Below the pieces are notes generated by a model. That model worked only from the letters and a program-made list of their open reading frames with translations, ran no database searches and was not told the origin of the DNA. This document shows positions 8,701-15,702 of a DNA stretch of 26,430 bases, piece by piece. This DNA is from an uncultured Clostridia bacterium (GTDB lineage Bacteria; Bacillota; Clostridia; TANB77; CAG-508), in assembly GCA_934148985.1 (NCBI GenBank), contig CAKPDO010000020.1, positions 1 through 26,430 on the forward strand, in the 5' to 3' direction. Made by a program: the position numbers and the translations under genes. Position 1 is the stretch's first letter. Every line of letters starts with the position of its first letter.

Positions 8701-10619
8701 ATTTGACAAAAGATACTACATCTAAAAATGCTGGAAAAGCTTCAAATCCATATACAAGAGCAACAAAAGTTGATACAACAAAATTAAAATCAGATGCAAA
8801 TTGCCATGATGCAACATATACAATGGTAAAAGACCCATTAACAGTACAAGAACAATCTTATGTTCTTTACAATATAAGAGTATACAACGAGGGTGAAACA
8901 GATATATATGCTGGAGAAATAAAAGATTATTTACCAAACTATCTAGACTTTGTTGATGGCGACTTTAATAAAGCATATGGTTGGAAAATAGGCGCAGATG
9001 GAAAAACTGTTACAACACAATATTTAGCATACAATGCAAATGATACTGAACATAAAAACTTGTTAAAAGCATTTAACAAAACAACTGATGATGGTGCAGG
9101 TTCAGGACTTGACTATAGAGATATCCAAATACTATGTAGAGTAAATTCAAAAGCACCAGATGCATCTAAATTAGTAAACTCAGCAGAAGTAACAAAATAT
9201 CAAGACGAAGATGGTAAAGACCTAGAAGAAGATGTAGACTCAAAACCTGGAAATTTAAAAGACAAAAACACAGAAAAAAGAGAAGAAGATGACGACGATT
9301 ACGAAGTAATATTAGTTAAAAAGAAAAAAGTAGATTTAGCATTAACAAAATTTATAACAGCTATAAGCAATGACATCAAAATAGAAGATGGAGAATATTT
9401 GACAACAGATGGAAAAATAGGAAGCAAAGAGAATCCATATCTAAGAGCAACAAAAGTTGATACAAAAGAATTAAGAGATAATAGCGAATGTCATGATGCA
9501 ACATATATAATGGTAAAAGATCCATTATCAGTACCAGCAAAATCTTATGTGTTATATAATATAAGGGTATACAATGAAGGCGAAACAGATGTATATGCTG
9601 GAGAAATTACAGATAAATTACCAGAATATTTAGATTATGTAGATTGTGATTTTAATACAGCATTTGGATGGAAAGTTGGAAATGATGGCAAAACAATAAA
9701 AACAACAGCATTAGCATATAACAAAGATGATAAAGAAAGCAAGAACTTATTAAAGGCATTTGATAAGAAAACAGATGATGGAGAGGGTTCAGGCTTAGAT
9801 TATAGTGATGTTCAAGTTCTTTGTAGAGTAAATGATAATGCACCAACAAATACAAATATAATAAATGTTGCAGAAATAACAAAATACGAAGATCCTAAAG
9901 GTGAAGATATTCCAAAAGATGTTGACTCAACACCAGACAATGTTGATAAAAAGAATGAAGACGATGATGACTATGAAGTTATCAATGTAAAAACATTTGA
10001 CTTAAGTTTATTGAAATATGTAACAACAGTGTATGTAACTGAAGATGGTAAAACAACAACAACACAAACAGGTAATACTGGAGATGATAGCACAGACAAA
10101 ATACCAAAAGTTGAGATAAATAAAAAGAAATTAGATTCAACAGTTGTTAAATTTGGGTATACTATAAAAATAACTAACGAAGGTGACATAGCTGGATACG
10201 CAAAAGAAATAACAGATTATGTACCAGAAGGACTAAAATTCTACGGAGAAGACAATCAGGGATGGACAGACGAAGGAAATAATGTAATATCTACAAAATT
10301 ACTTGAAAATACATTATTACAACCTGGGGAAAGTGCAGAAGTAACAGTAATTTTAAGATGGATGAATGCAACTAATAATCTTGGATTAAAGACAAATACT
10401 GCGGAAATATCAGAAGATCATAATGATTGGGATATACCAGATAGAGATTCAACACCAGACAACCAAAAACCAGGTGAAGATGATATTGATGATGCATCTG
10501 TAATATTATCAATCAAAACAGGAGCAGCTAAAGGAATTGCAATGTATGTAATATTTGGAGCAGGATTATCTATAATATTCATAGGTGGAATTATATTAAT
10601 AAAGAAATATGTTCTATAA
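5715..10619 (+). CDS. Cys-Gln thioester-domain surface adhesin with five DUF11-like repeats
   Basis: 1634 residues with a signal peptide (about 1-29). The N-terminal domain has YYCLN (Cys83) and QAAIW (Gln237-Trp241), the paired motifs of bacterial thioester (TED/TQXA) domains, which form an internal Cys-Gln thioester able to bind host proteins covalently. Five stalk repeats begin near residues 472, 718, 974, 1205 and 1428. Each opens with (F/A/V)DL(A/S)LxK, has NEG(E/D)xxxYxxEIxDxxPxGL, and closes with an Asn-containing xNxAEI strand plus an Asp/Glu linker. The Lys and Asn placement suits internal isopeptide bonds (inference). Repeats 3 and 4 are close to identical. The C-terminus is one membrane helix plus KKYVL, with SIKTG just before it and no LPXTG. 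It is monocistronic, with its own promoter and terminator. Confidence 0.9.
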   Translation: MKMKRSITKILIAMLVVVLAIGTTSSLAVQVQSETLELTLSYFRKVNGKYTNGYALNTTGNNGESHHPVYQIMDANNNTNYYCLNATAGETWMAGTVGTAATYNGSYNLDSQEDINALKNETFLSYKNVANSKYLKQILWILENVYIPAQGSTDDVAKKNLENKRSLLAKAGIVYGEVDNKPLGENNTTGYRYVAQDGYDYSSLVSKQALKGYFYYDTDSNYHEIELTDDMVEVAQQAAIWYYTNYKDNNSNNSNTYNVKDQFLPLLCSNGTTETNSSQWKSMENEIFNVPTDEENKSAEIGKWKQEQAAILCSYLIDAADNYAKNSAQETTGSPLTITPSVPNVQEKSVDGTGYYVVGPITINSVRNATYNLNNTITVNGDTQTKAYISNAEGTKNPDQTVKNYVGKEFYVAVAKSKITKNNIAIGFDGSYVLNKKILWVNKGKEEQPVVKVEPGTEPIELEVNSPITREFDLALRKTISLLRKKDSADTNNTKKIINEDGKTALRAVVGYSTNSIKTTGTATYYHRKDPVVVEKGDIITYTIGVYNEGDVNGYAAEIVDKLPQGLKFLRIDYGKNNYSCHYDESTNIVTITNIWKHNLKAYDGGEKLDSDSVTLICEVTQEPSSNTNTYLTNIAYISKYHSEEAGDITTDRDSSTQNSPSANQNTTGTKYTGYHGGNNKNGESSKDVYNDGTNNNDYFPGKEDDDDFEVVVVKPAAFDLALQKYISNVYSNGTLKAGRTAPTINTQNLANKTKTTATYTQDKTPIQVKSGNYVTYTFTVYNEGEKDGYVNKITDNIPKGLQFVYPKQPADGKTLITCDSDGTAGEIEVDDATYKMISNSNSSWSIDQKDGKLATDSYNGENTVSITADVASALGGTNKLLKAYDSSKDTKNDGSGLDRLSITVVLRVVAQNGSGLTIRNEAAITEATDAQGNKQDVTALKDRDSQTNQWLGKDGDKKYQDDEDYDNIILGKADLALTKFITAVSQDMTIEDGEYLTKDTTSKNAGKASNPYTRATKVDTTKLKSDANCHDATYTMVKDPLTVQEQSYVLYNIRVYNEGETDIYAGEIKDYLPNYLDFVDGDFNKAYGWKIGADGKTVTTQYLAYNANDTEHKNLLKAFNKTTDDGAGSGLDYRDIQILCRVNSKAPDASKLVNSAEVTKYQDEDGKDLEEDVDSKPGNLKDKNTEKREEDDDDYEVILVKKKKVDLALTKFITAISNDIKIEDGEYLTTDGKIGSKENPYLRATKVDTKELRDNSECHDATYIMVKDPLSVPAKSYVLYNIRVYNEGETDVYAGEITDKLPEYLDYVDCDFNTAFGWKVGNDGKTIKTTALAYNKDDKESKNLLKAFDKKTDDGEGSGLDYSDVQVLCRVNDNAPTNTNIINVAEITKYEDPKGEDIPKDVDSTPDNVDKKNEDDDDYEVINVKTFDLSLLKYVTTVYVTEDGKTTTTQTGNTGDDSTDKIPKVEINKKKLDSTVVKFGYTIKITNEGDIAGYAKEITDYVPEGLKFYGEDNQGWTDEGNNVISTKLLENTLLQPGESAEVTVILRWMNATNNLGLKTNTAEISEDHNDWDIPDRDSTPDNQKPGEDDIDDASVILSIKTGAAKGIAMYVIFGAGLSIIFIGGIILIKKYVL

Positions 10620-10638
10620 TAAAAAAGACATATTATAA

Positions 10639-10673
10639 GCGAGGAAAAGGTTAAAATTTCCTCGCCTTTTTTT
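10639..10673 (+). terminator. Rho-independent terminator of the adhesin gene
   Basis: A perfect 9-bp GC-containing stem (10639-10647 with 10657-10665) is followed by T7. Confidence 0.95.
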
Positions 10674-10694
10674 GTGATTGTTTGCAAAAAATTA

Positions 10695-10723
10695 TTTACA
10701 ATAATGGGGCGTTATGTTATAAT
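10695..10723 (+). promoter_or_regulatory. Sigma-A promoter of the Ig-repeat/GGDDF/acidic-protein operon
   Basis: TTTACA, 17 bp, TATAAT, 33 bp upstream of the ATG at 10757. Confidence 0.8.
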
Positions 10724-10756
10724 CTAACGAGATATTATTAGAAGGAAGGTAGTTAA

Positions 10757-11680
10757 ATGAATCAAATATTAGCTGTAGAAAATACAAGAGGAAAAAAGAA
10801 AAAATCAAATATACATTCTACAATAATTGTTTTTTCTGTAATTTTAATTATATTTGGAATTGGACTAACGTCTACGGGAGCGTATTCATATTTTAAAAAC
10901 TTATCAGATAACATTGGAAATAATAATATTGTAGTGTCAAATAATACAAAACCTGTTATAACAACAGAAAGAGAAAATGCATCAATAATAAATATAGTCG
11001 TAACACATGATAAGGGAATTACAAAAGTAACATATAAAATAAATGGTGGAGAAGATAATGTAATATCAGGTGACAATAAAATGGAGGTTACACAAGAAGT
11101 GGAATTGCCATCAGGAGAGTCAACAATATCAATAATTGCAGAAGATATAAATGGAGTTACGGCATCATATGAAAGTTCATATGATGTAGAAGAAAAGCCA
11201 ACAATCAAATTAGAACAAGCTGATGGAAAGATAAAGGCAACAGTTGAAAGTAAAAATAATATTGATTACATAACATATTATTGGGATGAAGATGAAGCAA
11301 GCGCAGTTACAGGAAAAATAAATGGAACAAAAGCAGAAGCATCAATCACACCATTGGAGGGAACACATACTCTAAATATTATAGCTGTTGATATTAATGG
11401 CGTACAAACTAAAAAAACTCAAAAAATAATAGGAGATAATAAACCAAATATAGAAATAAGAACAAATGGAAAAGTATTTAGAATAATAGCTTCAGATGAT
11501 GAAAGTATATCAAAAATAGAATATACACTAAATGATGGGGAAATGAAAACAGAAGAAGTAAACCAAATGGAGTATACAAGAGATGTAGAACTTGAAAAAG
11601 GTAAGAATAAATTTACAGTTACAGTATATAACAAAAATGGCTTATCGGCGACTTCAACAGTAGAATACGTTAAGGAGTAA
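10757..11680 (+). CDS. Membrane-tethered protein with three Ig-like repeats
   Basis: 307 residues; AGAAGGAAGG precedes the ATG. A short Lys-rich cytoplasmic tail (about 1-20) is followed by one membrane helix (about 24-46), then three roughly 80-residue beta-sandwich repeats outside the cell. Each repeat has the pattern 'ISKIEYTLNDGE... L..GK..FTVTVYNKNGLSAT', like bacterial Ig/Big-type modules. No catalytic motif is visible. Its stop is 3 bp from the start of the GGDDF gene, whose AAGGAG lies inside the last codons, so the two are coupled. The pairing suggests an extracellular module co-produced with a cytoplasmic signalling protein, but the two chains are separate. Confidence 0.8.
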   Translation: MNQILAVENTRGKKKKSNIHSTIIVFSVILIIFGIGLTSTGAYSYFKNLSDNIGNNNIVVSNNTKPVITTERENASIINIVVTHDKGITKVTYKINGGEDNVISGDNKMEVTQEVELPSGESTISIIAEDINGVTASYESSYDVEEKPTIKLEQADGKIKATVESKNNIDYITYYWDEDEASAVTGKINGTKAEASITPLEGTHTLNIIAVDINGVQTKKTQKIIGDNKPNIEIRTNGKVFRIIASDDESISKIEYTLNDGEMKTEEVNQMEYTRDVELEKGKNKFTVTVYNKNGLSATSTVEYVKE

Positions 11681-11683
11681 AAA

Positions 11684-12610
11684 ATGGTAAACGAAGTATA
11701 TATAATAGATGACGATGAATCATCAATAGCAGTGTTTAGAGAATTATTTAGAGATGATAAAGAATATAAATTTATAAGTGTAAAATCAGAACAAATAGGA
11801 CTAGCACTAAAAAATATTCCAGCATTAATAGTAATAAATGAAGATGCTATAAAAATGAATGTAATAGATGTATGTAGAAAAATAAGAAAAGATGAAGATA
11901 ATACAATTACACCTGTTATAGTAGTTTCGTCAAATGGTCAAAGAGAACATAGGATGAAAATTTTAAATGAATCAATAGAATATTTTATAAAAAAACCGGT
12001 TGATGAAGGATATTTATATTACACGGTAAAAAACTTAATGAGATTACTTACAATAAACAGAAGAATGAGTCCTTTAACAGGACTACCTGGAAATGTGCAA
12101 ATAAATTCAGAACTAAAAAAGCACCTATTGAATAATGATGAATTTTCAATATTATATTTAGATTTAGATAATTTTAAAGCATACAATGATGTATATGGAT
12201 TTTTAAAAGGGGACCAAATAATAGAATATACAGCGAATATAATTTTAAATGCTGTACATAATTATGGTAATGGATTTGTAGGCCACATTGGAGGAGACGA
12301 TTTTATTGCAATAATGCCAGGAAAAGATGTTGAAAAACTTTGCCAAGCAATAATATACAATTTTGACAATGGAGTAGCAAAATTTTATAATGATAAAGAT
12401 AAAGAAGATGGATATATAGAAGTGGCAAATAGAAAGGGAATAATAGAAAAATTTCCGCTTACATCAATATCAATAGCTGTTGTGGTTGCTGATAAAGGTA
12501 GATTTGCAAATATTCTTGAAATAGGAGATACCGCAGCTCAGGTAAAACATGCAGTAAAAGCTGTTATGGGAAGTAGTTATGCAATAGATAGAAGAAGACA
12601 CAAATTTTAA
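11684..12610 (+). CDS. Pseudo-receiver/GGDEF (GGDDF) domain protein
   Basis: 308 residues. Residues 1-120 are a CheY-like receiver: the acidic pocket DDD (9-11) and the KKP loop (Lys104) are present, but the phospho-acceptor position aligns with Asn52 (LIVINED), so ordinary Asp phosphorylation looks impossible. Residues 128-300 are a GGDEF domain with SPLTGLPGN in place of the usual DxLTGLPNR, YLDLDNFKAYND (metal and substrate region), and the signature GGDDF at 203-207. The fourth position is Asp instead of Glu. There is no RxxD inhibitory site five residues before it. It may be a diguanylate cyclase with unusual control, or a GTP- or c-di-GMP-binding relic; sequence alone cannot decide. It is the middle gene of a three-gene operon. 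Confidence 0.85.
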   Translation: MVNEVYIIDDDESSIAVFRELFRDDKEYKFISVKSEQIGLALKNIPALIVINEDAIKMNVIDVCRKIRKDEDNTITPVIVVSSNGQREHRMKILNESIEYFIKKPVDEGYLYYTVKNLMRLLTINRRMSPLTGLPGNVQINSELKKHLLNNDEFSILYLDLDNFKAYNDVYGFLKGDQIIEYTANIILNAVHNYGNGFVGHIGGDDFIAIMPGKDVEKLCQAIIYNFDNGVAKFYNDKDKEDGYIEVANRKGIIEKFPLTSISIAVVVADKGRFANILEIGDTAAQVKHAVKAVMGSSYAIDRRRHKF

Positions 12611-12646
12611 AGAAAAGATGTGGCTTAAATATGGAGGGATAATTTT

Positions 12647-14560
12647 ATGTACGAGAGGAATGCAATAATTCTTGAAAGATATTTTGATAAATTATTTGGA
12701 TATGACAAGAAAGAAAATTTAAAAACTAATTTTAAAGACTATTGTGAATTAGTGGATTGCTTGGAAAGATATAGAGATATTTCAGATGAAGAAGAAAATA
12801 TCATACAGGAATATGATTTAATTGCAAATAAAATAAGAGATATACAGGTAAATCAAGAAAAATTAAATAAAAAAAACATAAAATATCAAGAAGAGAGGGA
12901 AGAAATTTTTCAAAATATTGATGAAAATCCCGAGCTAATGAAAAATAAATTTGAAAGTATAAATAATAACATCCAAATGATTGAAACTCAAATAAAAGAA
13001 AATTCGAACAATTTTATAGATATTGTAGCTGAATTTAATGAAAAAACTAATACGAGGACAACATGTGGAAGAAATGTTAGAAATATAGAAGCTGAATATA
13101 ATAAAAAATTAAATAACATATTGGACAATTATAAAGAAATAGATATTGATGCTGTAAAAAGGGCAAAACAATTCAGCGAATTAGTGACAGAGGATTTGGA
13201 AAATGAATTAAAAGAAAGAATAAAGAAAAATGGAGAAAAAGAAAAAATCCCATTTAATATGGATGTCGTAACAAAAGCGATTTCGTTAAGCGTAGATGTT
13301 CAAAAACGTGAAACAGAGATTTTATGTAATGTTTATGAAAAAACAAGTAAATTATTTAATGAAATAAAAAATAATTCGAGTAAAGGAGACAAGCATAAAA
13401 AAATAATAAAAGAATCTAGAATTAAATTGGAATTTGTGGGAGCTTTAAAAGAATACCTTGTTCAATTTTTAGATAATGAAAGGTTGACAGCTGTAAATGG
13501 AATAGAAGAACATAATAAACTTATGAAAGAGGCTTGCGAAAATCTAGAAGAAGACTTAGTACAAATAAATAATTTATATACATTACTATTAAAAGAGATT
13601 AATAAAAAAATAACAAAAAAATCATATGAAGAATTATATAATTTAGAATATTTGAAATCATTAGAAAAAAAGTCTGAAGAATTTGAAAAGCAAATAAAAA
13701 AATTGAATTTGCCAGTAACTATAATAAATCCTAACTATTGGAGAATAGAGGGAATGAAGAAAATATATGATATATTCTATAAAAATGTAACAGAAGAATA
13801 TGGCAGAGATTTATCGGAATATATGATAGAAGATGAAGTTGAAACGCCAGAAATTATTGAAGATGAAGATTGGGAGTTGAAAGAAGAACCAGAAGTTGAA
13901 GAAAAAAAAGAAGCGAAAATAAAAGAAAAAACGAAACAGCCTAAGAGAACTATAAAAGGACCAGTCATAGAAGAAAACTCGAAAAATGAAATTGACAGGA
14001 AAATTGATATGATTTTAGGGTTTGATAACCTTGAAACTGGAAGAAAAAGTTATAAAGATGATGATGAATTAGATGACGCTCAAGATGATGATTTTGAAGA
14101 TGAAAATGAAAGCAATGAAGTATATTACGATATATGGGGCAATGATATTAACGACAAAGACGGCAAAAAGATTAACTATGATGATGGCGAAGATGATGAG
14201 AATGACGACGATTGGGACGATGATGAATATGAAGACGATGAAGAAGAATCTTGGGAAGATGATGATAGTGATATAAATAATGATGAAAATGACAGCTGGG
14301 ATGATGAAGACGATAATGAAATAGTAATTAATAGCAAGAATAATGAAGATGATAATGATGATAGCTGGGACGACGAAGATGAGTGGGATGATGATTGGGA
14401 AGACGATGAGGACGAAGAAGAAAAGAAAAAACAAGTAAAAAAAAGCAGCAGTAAATCATCTAAAAAAACAAATGATGACTGGGGTAATGAATTTGTAAAA
14501 GTGAACGATAAAGATAAAACTAAAAAGAAAAAAAGCTTTTTAGATAAATTTAAAAAATAA
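12647..14560 (+). CDS. Coiled-coil protein with extremely acidic Asp/Glu/Trp-rich C-terminal region
   Basis: 637 residues; GGAGGG precedes the ATG. There is no signal peptide or membrane segment. Residues 1-390 are Lys/Glu/Asn-rich helices typical of coiled coils. Residues about 405-605 are dominated by Asp and Glu with recurring DSWDDE/DDWDD units, and the last 35 residues are Lys/Ser-rich and end in FLDKFKK. The strong charge asymmetry suggests an intrinsically disordered or calcium/polycation-binding tail and a basic membrane or nucleic acid contact at the end (inference). I do not recognise the family. Third gene of the operon with the Ig-repeat and GGDDF proteins, 36 bp after the latter, and followed by a terminator. 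Confidence 0.8.
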   Translation: MYERNAIILERYFDKLFGYDKKENLKTNFKDYCELVDCLERYRDISDEEENIIQEYDLIANKIRDIQVNQEKLNKKNIKYQEEREEIFQNIDENPELMKNKFESINNNIQMIETQIKENSNNFIDIVAEFNEKTNTRTTCGRNVRNIEAEYNKKLNNILDNYKEIDIDAVKRAKQFSELVTEDLENELKERIKKNGEKEKIPFNMDVVTKAISLSVDVQKRETEILCNVYEKTSKLFNEIKNNSSKGDKHKKIIKESRIKLEFVGALKEYLVQFLDNERLTAVNGIEEHNKLMKEACENLEEDLVQINNLYTLLLKEINKKITKKSYEELYNLEYLKSLEKKSEEFEKQIKKLNLPVTIINPNYWRIEGMKKIYDIFYKNVTEEYGRDLSEYMIEDEVETPEIIEDEDWELKEEPEVEEKKEAKIKEKTKQPKRTIKGPVIEENSKNEIDRKIDMILGFDNLETGRKSYKDDDELDDAQDDDFEDENESNEVYYDIWGNDINDKDGKKINYDDGEDDENDDDWDDDEYEDDEEESWEDDDSDINNDENDSWDDEDDNEIVINSKNNEDDNDDSWDDEDEWDDDWEDDEDEEEKKKQVKKSSSKSSKKTNDDWGNEFVKVNDKDKTKKKKSFLDKFKK

Positions 14561-14570
14561 AGTTTGTAAA

Positions 14571-14606
14571 AAATTCTAAAGTAAATAATTTGCTTTAGAA
14601 TTTTTT
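14571..14606 (+). terminator. Terminator of the acidic-protein operon
   Basis: An 11-bp stem (14571-14581 with 14593-14603) runs into T6. Confidence 0.85.
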
Positions 14607-14635
14607 GAGATTTGAATTTTTCAAAAATAGAAAAG

Positions 14636-14663
14636 TAAAAAACTCGGAATTTCATTTCCGAGT
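14636..14663 (-). terminator. Terminator of rplM-rpsI
   Basis: On the minus strand a perfect 8-bp stem ACTCGGAA/TTCCGAGT with a 6-nt loop is followed by T6. It faces the plus-strand terminator at 14571-14606, so the two convergent operons each have their own stop. Confidence 0.92.
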
Positions 14664-14686
14664 CTTTGGATATATTCTGTAATAAA

Positions 14687-15088
14687 TTATCTTTTTGAAA
14701 ATTGTGGAGCTTTTCTTGCTTTTTTAAGACCATATTTCTTTCTTTCTTTCATACGAGGATCTCTTGTTAAGAATCCATTTGATTTTAATATAGGTCTGTA
14801 TTCGATATCAGCTTCATTTAAAGCTCTAGCTAAACCATGACGAATAGCTCCAGCTTGACCTGTGTATCCTCCACCTTTTACTGTAGAAATTACATCATAT
14901 TTAGCTGTTGTATTAGTAACTGTTAAAGGTTGTTTAACTATAACTTTTAAAGTTTCTAATCCAAAATATTCATCTAAATCTTTTCCATTAACTGTGATTT
15001 TTCCAGTTCCTTCAATTAGTCTTACTCTTGCTACAGCGTCTTTTCTTCTACCAGTACCGTAGTAATATTTTTTATCTGCGTTAGACAT
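14687..15088 (-). CDS. rpsI: Ribosomal protein uS9
   Basis: 133 residues, full length. It has the N-terminal YYGTGRRKDAVARVRL, the central GGGYTGQAGAIRHGLARAL and the basic tail ending SKR that reaches the ribosomal P site. It lies 20 bp after rplM with its own GGGAGG, the conserved L13-S9 gene pair. Confidence 0.99.
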   Translation of the reverse strand: MSNADKKYYYGTGRRKDAVARVRLIEGTGKITVNGKDLDEYFGLETLKVIVKQPLTVTNTTAKYDVISTVKGGGYTGQAGAIRHGLARALNEADIEYRPILKSNGFLTRDPRMKERKKYGLKKARKAPQFSKR

Positions 15089-15108
15089 TTATATTTCCTC
15101 CCTTTAAA

Positions 15109-15543
15109 TTAAAAATTCCATATTTCTGGTTTTTGTGCTTGATTTTCGTGTTCGCTTCCACCATATACTCTTAATTTTTTAAGCATTTGAGCTCCTAAAG
15201 AATTATGTGGTAACATACCTTTAACAGCTAACATCATAGCTTTTTCAGGATTTTTTTCTAACATATCTTTAGCAGAAACTTCTTTCATTCCACCAATATA
15301 TCCTGAATGATGTCTGTAAACTTTTTGATTAATTTTATTTCCTGTTAATATTGCATCTTTGCAATTTAATATTATAACATGATCACCTGTATCTATGTTT
15401 TTTGTATAAATTGGTTTATGTTTTCCAGCAAGTAATCTTGCAGCTTCTGTTGCAACTCTACCTAATGGTTTGTTGGCTGCATCAATTATATACCATTTTC
15501 TTTGTATTTCACTTTTTTTAACACTATATGTCATATTGTTCAT
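15109..15543 (-). CDS. rplM: Ribosomal protein uL13
   Basis: 144 residues with WYIIDAANKPLGRVATEAARLLAGKHKP near the start and the conserved MLPHNSLGAQMLKKLRVYGG. The ATG at 15543 is chosen because AGGAGGG lies 11 bp upstream; an in-frame ATG three codons later is possible. First gene of the rplM-rpsI operon, transcribed from the promoter at 15657-15685 through a structured leader. Confidence 0.99.
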   Translation of the reverse strand: MNNMTYSVKKSEIQRKWYIIDAANKPLGRVATEAARLLAGKHKPIYTKNIDTGDHVIILNCKDAILTGNKINQKVYRHHSGYIGGMKEVSAKDMLEKNPEKAMMLAVKGMLPHNSLGAQMLKKLRVYGGSEHENQAQKPEIWNF

Positions 15544-15583
15544 GGTAAAATATACCCTCCTATTTTAATTAATATATATATTT

Positions 15584-15637
15584 ATATGATAATTAAATTT
15601 AAAACCACCGGGGAGAAGTCTTACATTTAATTCATAT
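15584..15637 (-). promoter_or_regulatory. Structured rplM leader, candidate L13 autoregulatory element
   Basis: In the roughly 107-nt leader, 15625-15637 pairs with 15584-15598 (13 bp, one 2-nt bulge) around a conserved-looking loop with GACTTCTCC and CCGGTGG. Firmicute rplM genes often carry an L13 leader bound by the ribosomal protein; position and shape fit, but I matched no covariance model. Confidence 0.55.
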
Positions 15638-15656
15638 TTTCTCATAATACTGAATA

Positions 15657-15685
15657 ATTTTATTACAAAAAAGTAAATTTGTCAA
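15657..15685 (-). promoter_or_regulatory. Sigma-A promoter of rplM-rpsI
   Basis: Minus-strand TTGACA, 17 bp, TAAAAT. The -35 box lies only about 18 bp from the divergent spoVB start codon. Confidence 0.8.
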
Positions 15686-15702
15686 GGGGTTTAGCGATTT
15701 TT

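Noticed and set aside
10500..10619. LPXTG sortase signal on the adhesin
   Set aside because: The position reads SIKTG; it is reported only as a possible non-canonical signal.
14176..14733. Minus-strand Ser-rich open frame opposite the acidic tail
   Set aside because: It is the complement of Asp codon runs (GAT/GAC read as TCA/TCG-like) and crosses two terminators.
15600..15660. Sigma-E promoter for spoVB
   Set aside because: CATAATACT and ATATTT-like pieces occur but not at the 14-15 bp spacing needed.
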